From an uncultured Actinomycetes bacterium (GTDB lineage Bacteria; Actinomycetota; Actinomycetes; S36-B12; UBA10799): a stretch of 64,000 bases of DNA. The number at the start of each line of letters is the position of its first letter. The stretch's first letter is position 1. The position numbers and the translations under genes are program-made. This document shows, in pieces, positions 42,347-52,457 of the stretch. The stretch spans positions 1-64,000 of the forward strand of contig CAMPEQ010000003.1 in assembly GCA_946803585.1 (NCBI GenBank). The letters run 5' to 3'. The notes beneath the pieces were generated by a model. That model worked only from the letters and a program-made list of their open reading frames with translations. It had not been told where the DNA came from and made no database searches.

Positions 42347-42715
42347 ATGCAGCGATTAGTACTCAAGATTACGTCTGGAACCGCGACATCGGCCGACGCC
42401 GAGCGGTGTTCTCAGGCGCTAACCGTTGCGGCTACCGCCATTGCGGCTGGCGCCGAGGTCTCCGTCTGGCTCACTGGGGAAGCATCGTGGATTGCCGTTG
42501 CCGGGCGAGAACCCAAGCTTGATCTGTTCGGTGCAGCGGACGTTGTGGAACTTCGTGACGCGATCATCGGCGATGGGCGGCTCACGTTGTGCACCCAGTG
42601 CGCGGCCCGTCGGGGGATCACTGCCGAGGACCTCGCTGCGGGAGCAACGATCGCCGGGGCTGCCTCCTTTGTTGAGGAGGCACTCCAGGAGAACACCCAA
42701 GCTTTGATCTACTGA
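42347..42715 (+). CDS. DsrE-family sulfur-transfer-like protein
   Basis: 122 residues, a DsrE/DsrF-like alpha-beta fold: LVLKITSGTATSADAERCSQ, then AAGAEVSVWLTGEASWIAV and a loop LTLCTQCAARRGI with two Cys residues at the position where persulfide-carrying Cys is found. It could carry or reduce sulfane sulfur; the sulfurtransferase cluster 2 kb away fits this, but no direct link is visible. The ATG follows TACGAT by 6 nt, a leaderless pattern. Confidence 0.75.
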   Translation: MQRLVLKITSGTATSADAERCSQALTVAATAIAAGAEVSVWLTGEASWIAVAGREPKLDLFGAADVVELRDAIIGDGRLTLCTQCAARRGITAEDLAAGATIAGAASFVEEALQENTQALIY

Positions 42716-42850
42716 CTTCGCCTTTCAGCTGTTCTCAGCCGTTCTCCACAGCGGGAAGAAAGGCGTTTGCGCGGGCTGATAGATACGGGATATTCTTCGA
42801 TCAGACGTTCGAATTTGTCGGAGTTCGGATCTGAATCGGGGGTGATGGGA

Positions 42851-44188
42851 ATGTCGATCGAGCTATCCGGACCGCCCAGTCTGGATGATGCGGCCAAGCT
42901 CCTGACTGCCCTGCAAGCAAGCCTTGGATCGCTGTCGGGACCTGACGCGTCAGAGCAACTCGCGCGGGCGACGGCACTCGCTGCGCAGGTCGATGCCTAC
43001 CGGGTTGCACTCGTGGCCACGATCAAAGCCAGCGAGGTGTGGCGCGATTCCGATCCCAACGGCACCCCGGCATCGTTCTTGCGACGCGAGCACGTCATGG
43101 ATCATCGTCAGGCGAAAGCCGATTTGCGGACCGCCAATGCGTTTTCTCGGTTCCCCGAACTTGAGCAGGCGTGCCAGGAGGGACTCGTCAGCCGAGCCAA
43201 GGTCGACACAATCCTGTCGATTGGACTGCGCACCACACATCGCGATGCCGCACTTTCCGAGTTCATGTCGATCTTTGTGGATCTTGCACAACGAGTCACC
43301 ATCACTGACCTGAAGCACACACTCACATTGTGGGCCAATCAGATTGATCCCATCCCTGATACCCCTGGCGATGATGCGGCTCATGCCCGCCGGGAACTAC
43401 ACATCCGGCAACTCGGGGATGGCTTTAAGCTCGACGGGTTCTTTGGACCCGACCAGGGAATGAAGATCATGGTTGCGATCAATGCCGCTCTCGATCTGCA
43501 CCGATGCGAGCATCCGGACGCTAAAGACACCGCAAAGGCACAGCGAGCCCAAGCGGAGCACGGCAACTACCGAATCACGAACTCCACGGCCGCCCAACGA
43601 GCCGATGCCTTCATCGATGTCATCATCGATCCAGCCCTTGAATCGGGCGCACTGCCGACCTCCGGGGGTGCGCCTGCAAACATCTGCGTCACCATTCCAT
43701 TTGAACGGCTCGCTAATCCGCAGTCACGGCCAAGTAACTCGAATCTCAAAGCCCGGCTTATTGACGGTTCGCTTCGACTATTCGCTGCCACGCTGCGGAC
43801 AACCAACGGCCCTGGCGAGATAGCCATCAGCACGACTCGGGCCCAACAGCTGTCATGTGACGCAAGTGTTCAACGCATCCTGCTGACTCCGGCCGGCAAG
43901 CCACTAGATATCGGGCGCCGAACGCGAACTATTCCCGAGCAGCTGCGAACGGCGCTTACCCTGCGAGATGGCGGTTGCGCCTTCCCGTTCTGCGACAAGC
44001 CACCTGGCTGGACAGAAGGACATCACATCCAGCATTGGAGCCAAGGCGGGCCAACGAGCCTGGACAACCTGGTCCTGCTCTGTTCCCGGCATCACCATCA
44101 GGTGCACTCCCAACGGATTCCCATAGCCTTGGACGCCGACGGGATTCCGAGGGTCATAACCGAACACCGACACTCCGCACGGTTGTGA
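42851..44188 (+). CDS. DUF222 / HNH endonuclease domain protein (13E12-repeat-like)
   Basis: 445 residues. A helical DUF222 region (about 10-320) precedes a C-terminal HNH domain with CAFPFCDKPPGW, EGHHIQHWSQGGPT, NLVLLCSRHHHQVH. Cys and His positions are those of a metal-dependent HNH nuclease. Such proteins are often multi-copy in actinobacteria and are linked with mobile DNA or phage defence, though their role is unproven. ATG codons at 42845 and 42851 and a GTG at 42842 are all possible. The ATG at 42851 has GGGGGTG at good spacing. No inverted repeats or transposase flank it. Confidence 0.82.
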   Translation: MSIELSGPPSLDDAAKLLTALQASLGSLSGPDASEQLARATALAAQVDAYRVALVATIKASEVWRDSDPNGTPASFLRREHVMDHRQAKADLRTANAFSRFPELEQACQEGLVSRAKVDTILSIGLRTTHRDAALSEFMSIFVDLAQRVTITDLKHTLTLWANQIDPIPDTPGDDAAHARRELHIRQLGDGFKLDGFFGPDQGMKIMVAINAALDLHRCEHPDAKDTAKAQRAQAEHGNYRITNSTAAQRADAFIDVIIDPALESGALPTSGGAPANICVTIPFERLANPQSRPSNSNLKARLIDGSLRLFAATLRTTNGPGEIAISTTRAQQLSCDASVQRILLTPAGKPLDIGRRTRTIPEQLRTALTLRDGGCAFPFCDKPPGWTEGHHIQHWSQGGPTSLDNLVLLCSRHHHQVHSQRIPIALDADGIPRVITEHRHSARL

Positions 44189-44235
44189 GCTGCGAGTAGT
44201 CCGTGTTGAGCTATTTGGACTCAGTCAGGCACGCA

Positions 44236-44278
44236 CGAACCCCACCAGGCAGCAGGTTGCTGCGCCTGATGGGGTTCG
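44236..44278. terminator. Terminator-like hairpin between HNH gene and sseC
   Basis: A 15-bp stem (44236-44250 with 44264-44278) with one C-A mismatch on the plus strand, which becomes a G-U pair on the minus strand. It lies between convergent genes. Only a short T run (ATTT) follows on the plus strand, so it may work both ways. A 13-bp direct repeat (TTGAACTCGTTCG, two copies) follows at about 44290. Confidence 0.55.
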
Positions 44279-44331
44279 ATTTGCGCCTATTGAACTCGTT
44301 CGTGTTGAACTCGTTCGAGCCTGGGCCTTGA

Positions 44332-44631
44332 CTAGGCGGGAAGCTCGACGGCTACCTCTGCGACCTGGCCCTGGGTCGCCACTACGGGACGGTCCAAGGT
44401 TGCTCCGGGCGCCAAGGTTCGCAAGGTCCAAGATCCTGGTGCCGCGAAGAACCGGAACTGACCGGTTGCACTCGTGGGAACCTCGGCCGTGAACTCGCCA
44501 CTGCCATCAAGAAGTCGCACGTAGGCGCCACCGACTGGCTGGCCGCCTTGAGTCACACTTCCCTGAATGATTGTTTCTTTTGACACGTCAATTCCTTCCG
44601 TCGAAAGTCCGCCAGCAACTGCGCCACACAT
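44332..44631 (-). CDS. sseC: SseC-like DUF1416 protein
   Basis: 99 residues. It starts MCGAVAGGLSTEGIDVSKE and continues as a carboxypeptidase-regulatory-like beta domain (TIIQGSVTQGGQPVGGAYVR, FRFFAAPGSWTLR). It matches SseC, which accompanies the CysA2/SseA thiosulfate sulfurtransferase in actinobacteria. The ATG shares a base with the sulfurtransferase stop (TGATG). The Cys at position 2 is conserved in the family. Its biochemical role is not known. Confidence 0.85.
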   Translation of the reverse strand: MCGAVAGGLSTEGIDVSKETIIQGSVTQGGQPVGGAYVRLLDGSGEFTAEVPTSATGQFRFFAAPGSWTLRTLAPGATLDRPVVATQGQVAEVAVELPA

Positions 44632-45494
44632 CAGGCTTGGCCTCCAGCTGGTGATCCCGCTACCGCACCGAGTTGGACAGGTACACCAATGAGCGAGCCG
44701 TACTCGGTCCACGAGCCGTCATAGTTCTTAACGTTCTCGACTCCAAGGATCTCTTGAAGAACGAACCAGGTGTGCGACGAGCGCTCGCCGATTCGGCAGT
44801 AGGCGATCGTGTCCTTGCCTAGGTCGACACCCTCTGCCTCGTAGAGCTCCTTGAGCTCGGCATCGGAGCGGAAGGTTCCGTCGTCGTTGGCAGCCTTACT
44901 CCAGGGGATGTTCGCGGCGGTTGGGATGTGCCCAGCGGTCTGCGACTGCTCCTGTGGAAGGTGCGCGGGGGCCAGCAGCTTGCCGGAGTACTCATCAGGT
45001 GAGCGAACGTCGACGAGGTTGTGCGACCCGATAGCGGCTAGCACGTCATCACGCAGGGCGTGAATGCTCTTGTCCTGCTCGGAAGCAACGAAGGTTGCCG
45101 GCTGACGGGTTGGGACGTCTGTGACGAGTTCGCGGGAGTCAAGTTCCCACTTCTTACGTCCGCCGTCGAGCAGTTTGACGTTCTCCACACCGTAGAGCTT
45201 GAACTCCCAGTAGGCGTACGCGGCGAACCAGTTGTTGTTGCCGCCGTAGAGCACGACGGTGTCGTCGTTGCTGATGCCGTTCGCCGACAGCAGCGCCTCG
45301 AACTGGTCCTTGGTCAGCACGTCGTGACGTACCGGCTCGGTGAGGTCGGTGTGCCAGTTGAACTTAATGGCGTTACGGATGTGGTTCTTGTCGTACGCGG
45401 TGGTGTCCTCGTCGACCTCGATCAGCACGACGTTGTCGTTGTCTAGGTTCTCTTCGACCCAGTCGGCTGTGACTAGCGCAGATTCGCGGCTCAC
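44631..45494 (-). CDS. Thiosulfate sulfurtransferase (rhodanese, CysA/SseA type)
   Basis: 287 residues with two rhodanese domains: an inactive N-terminal one (about 5-125) and a catalytic C-terminal one (about 150-275). The active Cys233 lies in the loop AYCRIGERSSHTWF. The enzyme carries sulfur as a persulfide, with thiosulfate as the usual donor. It is followed by sseC with a one-base overlap. The genes for a DUF4395 membrane protein, a thioredoxin-like protein and GlnR lie upstream on the same strand. The 239-bp gap before the gene holds unusual tandem repeats. Confidence 0.92.
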   Translation of the reverse strand: MSRESALVTADWVEENLDNDNVVLIEVDEDTTAYDKNHIRNAIKFNWHTDLTEPVRHDVLTKDQFEALLSANGISNDDTVVLYGGNNNWFAAYAYWEFKLYGVENVKLLDGGRKKWELDSRELVTDVPTRQPATFVASEQDKSIHALRDDVLAAIGSHNLVDVRSPDEYSGKLLAPAHLPQEQSQTAGHIPTAANIPWSKAANDDGTFRSDAELKELYEAEGVDLGKDTIAYCRIGERSSHTWFVLQEILGVENVKNYDGSWTEYGSLIGVPVQLGAVAGSPAGGQA

Positions 45495-45555
45495 GTTGTT
45501 ATCTCCAGTTCCTTTGAATGTTCACCCCTGCGGGTGACTTGGTCGGGCGTCTTGC

Positions 45556-45615
45556 GGTGACTTGCGTTGCAGTGACTTGCGATGCAGCGACTTGCGCTGC
45601 GGTGACTTGCGTTGT
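45556..45615. repeat. Four tandem 15-bp repeats
   Basis: GGTGACTTGCGTTGC and three near-copies run head to tail at 45556, 45571, 45586 and 45601. They lie 60-120 bp upstream of the minus-strand sulfurtransferase start, in its likely promoter or leader. Each copy differs at one to three positions, so they are not a sequencing artefact of exact repetition. Confidence 0.85.
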
Positions 45616-45649
45616 GTTGGCTAGCTGGTGGTGCGGTGTTGTGATGGTC

Positions 45650-45679
45650 GTTGCTTGCGTGGTGGTTGCTTGCGTGGTG
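45650..45679. repeat. Two exact tandem 15-bp repeats
   Basis: GTTGCTTGCGTGGTG occurs twice in a row, 34 bp beyond the first repeat array and sharing its TTGCGT core. Together they make most of the 239-bp gap between the sulfurtransferase and DUF4395 genes. Confidence 0.85.
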
Positions 45680-45733
45680 GTGCGGTACTTGGGTCGAGCT
45701 GGTTGTTGACGGGGTGAGGTGATGGCTCGCCCG

Positions 45734-46258
45734 TTAGGCGGTGAGCACCTTCTTGCCTAGCCCGAGGCGTTTGCCGATGAGGTACATCTCGCAGCCCAGG
45801 CAAATATTGAACGCTGCGTTGAGAAAAGCAGCAGCTAGGGCCGCACCGATTGCGACGTAGAAAACTGCTGAGATGCCGGTGAGTAGACCTAGCGCACCGA
45901 CGAGGGCAAAGGCCAGTCCCACAGCTTGGGCAAACCGAGGCGGTGCCTGGTCTTCTAGCTCAGCTGGCGGTCCAAGACGCGGGCGAACGAAGCGGCGGAA
46001 AACCCAACCGTAGGGCTGGGCACCGAGCCCAAGGACTGCACCCGCTGCGAATACCAGTGTCTGAATAGCAAGTAGAGCGAGCGCGATCCCTGACTCGGGA
46101 CCAAGCACGAGGATCAGCGCAAGTACGACGGTGGTGATCACCGCTCCGAATCGAGGCCCGCGCGGATCGACTTGGCGCGCTCCGCGCACTCGCGCGGCGG
46201 TGTTGGTGGACGGTTTCGCAGCAGTCGGCTTACTTGGATCAGTGGATCTTGTTGGCAT
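45734..46258 (-). CDS. DUF4395 membrane protein
   Basis: 174 residues. A polar N-terminus is followed by VDPRGPRFGAVITTVVLAL and about four membrane helices. The C-terminal CLGCEMYLIGKRLGLG carries the CxxC of the family. DUF4395 genes commonly sit with thioredoxin-like and sulfurtransferase genes, and the CxxC suggests a membrane redox or sulfur-carrier role (inference). The ATG at 46258 has AGGAAG 3 nt upstream. A longer frame to 46321 is not supported. Confidence 0.8.
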   Translation of the reverse strand: MPTRSTDPSKPTAAKPSTNTAARVRGARQVDPRGPRFGAVITTVVLALILVLGPESGIALALLAIQTLVFAAGAVLGLGAQPYGWVFRRFVRPRLGPPAELEDQAPPRFAQAVGLAFALVGALGLLTGISAVFYVAIGAALAAAFLNAAFNICLGCEMYLIGKRLGLGKKVLTA

Positions 46259-46505
46259 TGTCTTCCTGTCACAATCAGATTGTGAGCTCCTTGCGATGAA
46301 GCTCGAGGTAAGTGAGCTCAAAAAGGCGAGCCACCAGGGTCGGCGGCAGCGGCAAAAAGCCAGCTGCGGCTAGCGCATACAGAGACAGGTAGTCGCGCGG
46401 CAGTAGTCAACCGTCCGTCGCTTCACAAGATCTACCTGTAGGAACACAGCACCTAGGGTAAGTGGTGAATGGGCGATTCGTCTAGCGGGGGTCACGATCG
46501 GAATC

Positions 46506-46970
46506 TCAGCTGTGCGAATCGGCGATATCGGGAATCACTGCACCCAGCGCAGCGACAACATCTGCATATCGCGGTTCCCCCGCAGCCCGATGGTGAATTG
46601 TGCCCACGCTATCGAGGATGAGAACGGTTGGTGTCCGAAGGATTCCGAGTTCCCGAGTCAGGTCCAGCTCGGTCTCCGCATCGACCTCAATGACCGCAAC
46701 GCCAGCGACATCGGCAGCGACGCGATCGAGGACGCGACGGGTTGCCCTACATGGAGCACAGAAGGCACTAGTGAACTCAACTAGGGTCGCCCGCTGCCCC
46801 AGTGCTTCGCCGAGTTGGTCGGCGGTGAGCGCCGGGAATTCCGGGCCATTGTCGGTCGAAGAGTCCGAGGTGATGTGCGTCTGTTTGAAGCGACCGTTAC
46901 TACGTTTGCGCCACAACCCGAACGCGGTCGCGGCGGCTAGCACAACGAGTACAGCAATCAGTCCCGTCAC
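46506..46970 (-). CDS. thiX: Membrane-anchored thioredoxin-like protein (ThiX)
   Basis: 154 residues. A single N-terminal membrane helix (about 2-20) holds a thioredoxin fold with active site FCAPCRATRR (Cys71, Cys74) and the cis-Pro loop RTPTVLIL. It is likely a thiol-disulfide exchange partner for the DUF4395 and sulfurtransferase proteins. The GTG overlaps the glnR stop by one base (TAGTG), so it is made together with glnR. Position matches Rv0816c. The 247-bp gap downstream (46259-46505) contains only a weak hairpin. Confidence 0.86.
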   Translation of the reverse strand: MTGLIAVLVVLAAATAFGLWRKRSNGRFKQTHITSDSSTDNGPEFPALTADQLGEALGQRATLVEFTSAFCAPCRATRRVLDRVAADVAGVAVIEVDAETELDLTRELGILRTPTVLILDSVGTIHHRAAGEPRYADVVAALGAVIPDIADSHS

Positions 46971-47683
46971 TACTGCTCCTGTCCGACACTGGCGGCTACC
47001 TGCTCTTCCTTAGGGGGAACCACAAACCGGTAGCCAACATTCCGCACTGTGCCGATGAGAGCCTCATGCTCCGGGCCGAGCTTGGCTCTAAGTCGCCTAA
47101 CGTGAACGTCGACTGTCCGAGTTCCCCCGAAGTAGTCGTAGCCCCACACCTCTTGCAGTAGCTGCGCACGGGTGAATACACGGCCCGGATGTTGGGCTAG
47201 GTACTTCACTAGCTCGAACTCCTTGAAGGTCAAGTCCAGCGCTCGGGTCTTGATCCGAGCGGAGTAAGTGCCTTCATCGATCACGAGCTCGCCGCTGCGG
47301 ATCTCTTCGCTTGCGGTCACATTAGAAAGGGCGTTGAGCCGACCGATACTGATTCGTAGGCGGGCCTCAACCTCCGCTGGTCCCACCGAATCCAGCAGAA
47401 CGTCATCGACTCCCCATTCGGCAGTGACAGCGGCTAATCCGCCCTCAGTGAGAATGAGCAAGACTGGAACGTCAACCCCGGTTGACCGAATCACCCGACA
47501 AAGGCTACGGACACGCGGGAGCTCGCGGCGGCCATCAACGAGGACCGCGTCGACACGGGGAGCGTCAAGGAGAGCGGCACCATCGGCAGGTAGGACTCGG
47601 ACCTGATGTTGAAGTAGGCCCAGCGCGGGTAGTACCTCCGCAGTTGGGGCGAGGGCGTCAGTCAGTAGGAGTAAAGAGCTCAT
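46970..47683 (-). CDS. glnR: Nitrogen response regulator GlnR
   Basis: 237 residues. The receiver-like domain keeps Asp50 in [10 protein letters not shown] but lacks much of the usual acidic pocket, which is known for GlnR, an orphan regulator that dimerises without phosphorylation. The OmpR-type winged helix ([31 protein letters not shown]) binds promoters of nitrogen genes such as glnA and amtB, which are not in this window. It is divergent from mshD, as in M. tuberculosis Rv0818/Rv0819. The ATG at 47683 begins the fold; the longer frame to 47995 is antisense to mshD. Confidence 0.92.
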   Translation of the reverse strand: MSSLLLLTDALAPTAEVLPALGLLQHQVRVLPADGAALLDAPRVDAVLVDGRRELPRVRSLCRVIRSTGVDVPVLLILTEGGLAAVTAEWGVDDVLLDSVGPAEVEARLRISIGRLNALSNVTASEEIRSGELVIDEGTYSARIKTRALDLTFKEFELVKYLAQHPGRVFTRAQLLQEVWGYDYFGGTRTVDVHVRRLRAKLGPEHEALIGTVRNVGYRFVVPPKEEQVAASVGQEQ

Positions 47684-47774
47684 GACGCCTCCTCCAAGAG
47701 CCACCGGCACGACCTTGTACTCCCATAGAGTACCCGCAGAGCCAAATGACCACGAGACCTTGAACGGAATCTGT

Positions 47775-48728
47775 ATGGCACACGCCACTTCTATCGACGT
47801 CACCGATGCCCTGCGCGGCGATGAGGTGGACGCGGTCGCCCACCTCGTTGAGCGAGTGACCGAGTCCGATGGCGTACGTCCATTATCGGAACAGGTCACT
47901 ACCCAGCTACTCGCCGGACAGGCCAGCGGAATCCGACACCTCCGTGGATTCACGGATGAGAAGCTGGTCGCGTACGCGAGTATCGACCTCAACAACCCGA
48001 CCGGCGCAACCCTGGAAATCGCGCTCGATCCTCAGGCTCGAGCGGATGGAATCGGTGGAACGCTCCTGGACCATGCGCTTCGCGAGACGGGCGGACGCCT
48101 GGACATGTGGGTTCACGGTGAGGCAGCTGCGGCGGGCACGATTGCCGAGTCGCGCGGATTCAGCATTGCTCGCACGCTCTACCGCATGCGCCGGACGCTT
48201 CTGGGCGAGCTTCCGGTGGCGCCACTTCCGGTCGGAGTTAGGGTGCGCAGCTTCGAGGCCGATACCGACGGCGATCGCTGGCTCGAACTAAACGCGCGGG
48301 CATTTGCCGACCTACCCGATCAGGGCCGTTGGACCAAAGACGACTTAGCGACTCGAGAGCGAGCAGATTGGTTTGATCCGGACGGATTCCTGCTGGCCGA
48401 GGCGCTAACCGACGACAGCGGCGCCGAGGATGGAGCGCTCGAGCTAGTCGGATTTCACTGGACCAAAGTCCACCGCAACGATGGCAATTCACTAGGTGAG
48501 GTCTACGTGCTGGGCATTGAACCTCGTTGGCACGGACGCGGACTCGGTCGCGCGCTGACCGTTCTAGGAATGGAATACCTAAAGTCTCAAGGCCTCACAG
48601 AGATCATCCTGTACGTGGATGCCGCGAACACCGCAGCAATCAAGACCTACGAGCGACTGGGTTTTGCGCGCTACGAGAAGGACGTTCTGTATTCCTCGCC
48701 GGTCCCGGCTCGACCGAACGAAGGCTGA
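47775..48728 (+). CDS. mshD: Mycothiol synthase
   Basis: 317 residues with two GNAT acetyltransferase domains. The C-terminal one holds the acetyl-CoA site [20 protein letters not shown], and the domain ends in [20 protein letters not shown]. It acetylates cysteinyl-glucosaminyl-inositol in the last step of mycothiol synthesis. With mshA at 28992 two of the pathway genes are present here. The ATG at 47775 is chosen by alignment of the N-terminal domain. ppk1 follows 37 bp later on the same strand. Confidence 0.92.
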   Translation: MAHATSIDVTDALRGDEVDAVAHLVERVTESDGVRPLSEQVTTQLLAGQASGIRHLRGFTDEKLVAYASIDLNNPTGATLEIALDPQARADGIGGTLLDHALRETGGRLDMWVHGEAAAAGTIAESRGFSIARTLYRMRRTLLGELPVAPLPVGVRVRSFEADTDGDRWLELNARAFADLPDQGRWTKDDLATRERADWFDPDGFLLAEALTDDSGAEDGALELVGFHWTKVHRNDGNSLGEVYVLGIEPRWHGRGLGRALTVLGMEYLKSQGLTEIILYVDAANTAAIKTYERLGFARYEKDVLYSSPVPARPNEG

Positions 48729-48765
48729 CGATGCAGATTGGCTCGCCGTCTGGCAAGCTCGCGCC

Positions 48766-50889
48766 ATGAGCAGTGACACCGTGACCGACTCCGAATCCGC
48801 TGATGTTGACCGTCTTTCTGACGCGCTCCCGCGGGATCGCTTCATCGACCGAGAGTTGTCGTGGCTGGCCTTTAACCAACGGGTCTTAGAACTCGCTGAA
48901 GATCCCGAGCTCCCCCTGCTGGAACGAACGAAGTTCCTGGCGATCTTTGCGAGCAATCTTGATGAGTTCTACATGGTCCGAGTGGCCGGGCTCAAGCGCC
49001 GCATTGCCACCGGAATTGCGGTGCGCGCAGCGTCCGGCCTTTTACCCCGCGAGGTCCACGATGCGGTGCTAAGCGCGAGCCGTGAGCTTATGCAACGCCA
49101 AGCAAACTGCTTCCGCGATGATATTCGGCCTGCGCTGTCCGAAGAGGGCATCGAGATGGTTCGCTGGGATGGCCTCACCACCGATGAGCGTCGCGAGATG
49201 GCTGCCTTCTTCGACGAGCGAGTCTTCCCGGTTTTGACACCGCTAGCCGTCGATCCCGCCCACCCCTTCCCCTATATCTCCGGGCTCTCGCTGAGTTTGG
49301 CGGTCATTGTTCGCAATCCCGACACAGATTCCGAGCTCTTCGCTCGGGTCAAGGTGCCGGAGATGCTCCCGCGGTTCATCCAAGTCAGTCCGCAGCGCTT
49401 TGTTCCGCTCGAGGACGTTATCTCGGCGCACCTCGATCGTCTCTTCCCTGGACTTGACGTTCGCCAGAACCACACATTCCGGGTTACCAGGAACGAGGAT
49501 GTGGAGGTAGAGGAGGACGACGCCGAGAACCTACTCAAGGCCCTTGAGCGCGAACTCATGCAACGACGTTTTGGCCCACCCGTTCGCCTCGAAGTGGAAG
49601 AGGGAATCGATAGCCACCTCCTTAACCTCCTCGTGCGCGAGCTGAAGGTCAGTGATTCCGAGGTCTTCGAGCTGGCCGGACCACTGGACCTCACGGGACT
49701 GTGGACCCTTGTTGGTCTAGACCGGGATGACCTGAAGGCTCCCGCTTTTGTTCCCAAGACCAACCGTGAGCTCGCCGAGGTGGAGACAGCATCTGCCCCA
49801 GATGTCCTGGATGCGATGCGTCGCGGCGACGTCCTACTTCATCACCCATACGACTCATTCTCAACCAGCGTTCTGCGCTTCCTGGAACAAGCTGCCAATG
49901 ATCGCAAGGTGCTAGCAATCAAGCAGACGCTCTACCGAACCTCGGGCGATTCCCCCATCGTCGATGCGCTCATTGATGCGGCCCACTCCGGCAAACAGGT
50001 ACTTGTGCTGGTTGAGATCAAGGCCCGATTCGATGAGGAGGCCAACATCTCCTGGGCTCGCAAACTCGAGCGAGCAGGTGTTCACGTGGTCTATGGACTC
50101 GTTGGGCTTAAGACCCACTGCAAGTTGTCGATGGTTGTTCGCGACGAGGGTGACTCGTTGAAGCGGTACTGCCACATCGGGACAGGGAACTACCACCCGA
50201 AGACCGCGCGACTCTACGAGGATCTTGGTCTGCTGACCTGCGACGAGGAGGTAGGTGAAGACGTAGCGAACTTGTTCAATCGACTGTCCGGCTATTCGAT
50301 GAACACTGAGTATTCTCGCCTGCTCGTTGCACCTCACTCGGTTCGCTTAGGTTTAGTTGAACGTATCGAGCGGGAGGTCGAGCATCACCTAGCTGGCCGG
50401 GAAGCTCGGATTAGGTTCAAGTGCAACTCAATCGTCGACGAGAAGGTCATCGATGCGCTCTACCGCGCCTCTCAGGCAGGGGTACCGATTGATCTGCTCG
50501 TGCGCGGAATCTGCGCACTGCGCCCTGGTGTCCCAGGCCTGTCAGAGAACATTCGGGTCCGCAGCATTCTCGGTCAATTTCTGGAGCACTCGCGAATCTA
50601 CGAGTTCGCCAACGCTGGGGAGCCGGAGATCTTCATTGGATCGGCCGACATGATGCATCGGAACTTAGACCGTCGGATTGAGACCCTAGTTTCCATCACA
50701 AACGCCGTCCACATCGCCGAGATTGCGTACTTGCTTGATCTAAGCTTCGACCCACAGACCGCTTCTTGGCAGCTCGACGCCAATGGCGACTGGCACGGCG
50801 TACACACGGCGACTAATGGAGCACCCTTGCGCGATCTACAGCACTACTTGATTACGTTGCGGCAGCGCCCAATCGGAAGCACCCGATGA
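48766..50889 (+). CDS. ppk1: Polyphosphate kinase 1
   Basis: 707 residues. The N-terminal domain opens with [19 protein letters not shown]. The catalytic half has the phosphohistidine region [16 protein letters not shown] and the conserved [17 protein letters not shown]. It polymerises the gamma-phosphate of ATP into polyphosphate and can run in reverse. The stop overlaps the CYTH-CHAD gene by 4 bp (ATGA), and that gene overlaps mutT1, so the three are one coupled operon. The ATG at 48766 starts the conserved part; the frame is open inside mshD further upstream. Confidence 0.95.
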   Translation: MSSDTVTDSESADVDRLSDALPRDRFIDRELSWLAFNQRVLELAEDPELPLLERTKFLAIFASNLDEFYMVRVAGLKRRIATGIAVRAASGLLPREVHDAVLSASRELMQRQANCFRDDIRPALSEEGIEMVRWDGLTTDERREMAAFFDERVFPVLTPLAVDPAHPFPYISGLSLSLAVIVRNPDTDSELFARVKVPEMLPRFIQVSPQRFVPLEDVISAHLDRLFPGLDVRQNHTFRVTRNEDVEVEEDDAENLLKALERELMQRRFGPPVRLEVEEGIDSHLLNLLVRELKVSDSEVFELAGPLDLTGLWTLVGLDRDDLKAPAFVPKTNRELAEVETASAPDVLDAMRRGDVLLHHPYDSFSTSVLRFLEQAANDRKVLAIKQTLYRTSGDSPIVDALIDAAHSGKQVLVLVEIKARFDEEANISWARKLERAGVHVVYGLVGLKTHCKLSMVVRDEGDSLKRYCHIGTGNYHPKTARLYEDLGLLTCDEEVGEDVANLFNRLSGYSMNTEYSRLLVAPHSVRLGLVERIEREVEHHLAGREARIRFKCNSIVDEKVIDALYRASQAGVPIDLLVRGICALRPGVPGLSENIRVRSILGQFLEHSRIYEFANAGEPEIFIGSADMMHRNLDRRIETLVSITNAVHIAEIAYLLDLSFDPQTASWQLDANGDWHGVHTATNGAPLRDLQHYLITLRQRPIGSTR

Positions 50890-52457
50890 GCGAAGATCCA
50901 ACCCAAGAGCGCACTGCGGCACCCAAGGGTGCAGCGCCAACAACGGTCCGCGAGGTTGAAGTAAAGCTGCGCGTTCACGGTCTGTTCAAACTGCCGGACC
51001 TCGTGACCGCCGATATCGGAGTTGCTCGCGCCAAGCGCCAGGTCACACGAAACCTCGCTGCGATCTACTACGACACCGACGACTTGCGGCTTTTCCGGTG
51101 GGGTGTGACCTTCCGCCGCCGTGAGGGTGGTATCGATGCTGGGTGGCATCTGAAGCTCCCCGTGAAGGGGATCGATAGCGGGATCCGCGACGAGCTACAG
51201 CTCCCGCTGTCCGCTGGTGCTGCTGGGAAGATTCCGGTGGAGCTCGCAGGAGTTGTTCTGCCGTACTCGCGGGGGGCCGATCTTCGGCCGATCGCTCAGG
51301 TGAACACCGAGCGCATTCCCTACCTGTTGTATAGCGCCGACGGAACTGCCGTGGCCGAGATGGTCGATGACAGCGTGTCCATCTTTGATAACGGTGTGAT
51401 CGTCGAGCGATACCGAGAGATCGAAGTCGAAGCGCTCTTCGATGGGGCCGATCTAACGAGCATTGTGGCGGAGCTCGAGCGTGCTGGAGCGAAGCGCTCA
51501 ACCTTGAGTAAGGCGGCGAGCGCGCTGGGACCGGACGCTGGTGGACCCCCAGATGTCCTCGAACCAGCCGCGGTTGGGCCCCTGGATCCTGCAGCTGAGG
51601 CAATCACCGCTTTCCTGCGCAAGTACATCCGCGCGTTCATTACCCAGGATGTTCGGGTGCGCCGTGATCTACCCGATGCAGTCCATCAGATGCGGGTGGC
51701 TGCTCGCCGCCTGCGTAGTGGGCTAAAGGCCTTTGGCCCGCTGGTAGACAAGCAATGGGCTGACGGCCTGCGCAAGGAACTCGGCTGGGCTGCCAGCGAA
51801 CTCGGCGGCGCGCGCGACACAGAGGTGCTGCTCGATCGGCTCGATAAGCACAGCCAGCACCTGGGAGCACGCGATAGCGCGCTGGTTCGGGCGATTATCG
51901 ACCCACAACTACGAGACAGGTTGGACCACGCCAGAGGTAGCGCAATCGCCTCACTGAGCACCCCTCGGCACCTCGCCTTACTCGATGCGCTCGTGGACGC
52001 GGCTGCCAATCCACGACTCACCGAGGTCGCCGACGACCCCAGCCGTGATGTGCTGCCAGAACTAGTCGAGCGGGCCTTCCGTCAGTTGGCCCGCCGCGTT
52101 AAGCAACTCGAACTCGAAGGACCAGCCGAAACCTGGCATGAGGCACGGATTAGCGCAAAACGTGCCCGCTACAGCGCTGAAGCCGTTAGCGGTGTGTTCG
52201 GGGCTCCCGCTAAGCGTCTAGCCGATGCCCTCAGCGAGGTCACCGAGGTCCTCGGCGACCACCAAGACGCCTGTATCGCCCAGGATGTCCTGCGCGAGAT
52301 GGCGGCTAGCGACGTGATCGACGGTCGAACTGGATTCGCACTCGGGTTACTCCACGAGCACGAGTTCGAATGCGAGATTCACAACCGACTCGAATTCAAC
52401 CGGATCTGGCCGAAGGTAAAGGCGATCCAGAAGAAGACCAGACTGGGCCACCGATGA
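50886..52457 (+). CDS. CYTH and CHAD domain protein (polyphosphate-associated)
   Basis: 523 residues. The CYTH domain (about 17-195) has the EVEVK signature (ExExK) near its start and the metal and phosphate ligands of triphosphate tunnel enzymes ([20 protein letters not shown]). The CHAD domain (about 230-515) has repeated basic helices with [20 protein letters not shown] and [17 protein letters not shown], which bind polyphosphate. A likely function is tripolyphosphate cleavage or targeting to polyphosphate granules. Four-base overlaps on both sides fix it inside the ppk1-mutT1 operon. Confidence 0.92.
   Translation: MSEDPTQERTAAPKGAAPTTVREVEVKLRVHGLFKLPDLVTADIGVARAKRQVTRNLAAIYYDTDDLRLFRWGVTFRRREGGIDAGWHLKLPVKGIDSGIRDELQLPLSAGAAGKIPVELAGVVLPYSRGADLRPIAQVNTERIPYLLYSADGTAVAEMVDDSVSIFDNGVIVERYREIEVEALFDGADLTSIVAELERAGAKRSTLSKAASALGPDAGGPPDVLEPAAVGPLDPAAEAITAFLRKYIRAFITQDVRVRRDLPDAVHQMRVAARRLRSGLKAFGPLVDKQWADGLRKELGWAASELGGARDTEVLLDRLDKHSQHLGARDSALVRAIIDPQLRDRLDHARGSAIASLSTPRHLALLDALVDAAANPRLTEVADDPSRDVLPELVERAFRQLARRVKQLELEGPAETWHEARISAKRARYSAEAVSGVFGAPAKRLADALSEVTEVLGDHQDACIAQDVLREMAASDVIDGRTGFALGLLHEHEFECEIHNRLEFNRIWPKVKAIQKKTRLGHR

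Noticed and set aside
42851-44188. Homing or mobile element around the HNH gene
   Set aside because: No inverted repeats, direct duplications, transposase or integrase flank it. DUF222-HNH proteins are commonly chromosomal in actinobacteria.
45518-45709. Small Cys-rich plus-strand frame across the tandem repeats
   Set aside because: Its periodic VTC units come from the 15-bp DNA repeat. There is no binding site or known family, and it lies antisense to the minus-strand operon leader.
46354-46374. Possible terminator after thiX
   Set aside because: Minus-strand AGCCGCAGCTGGCT followed by T5 has only a 4-bp stem around a palindromic core, which is too weak to call.
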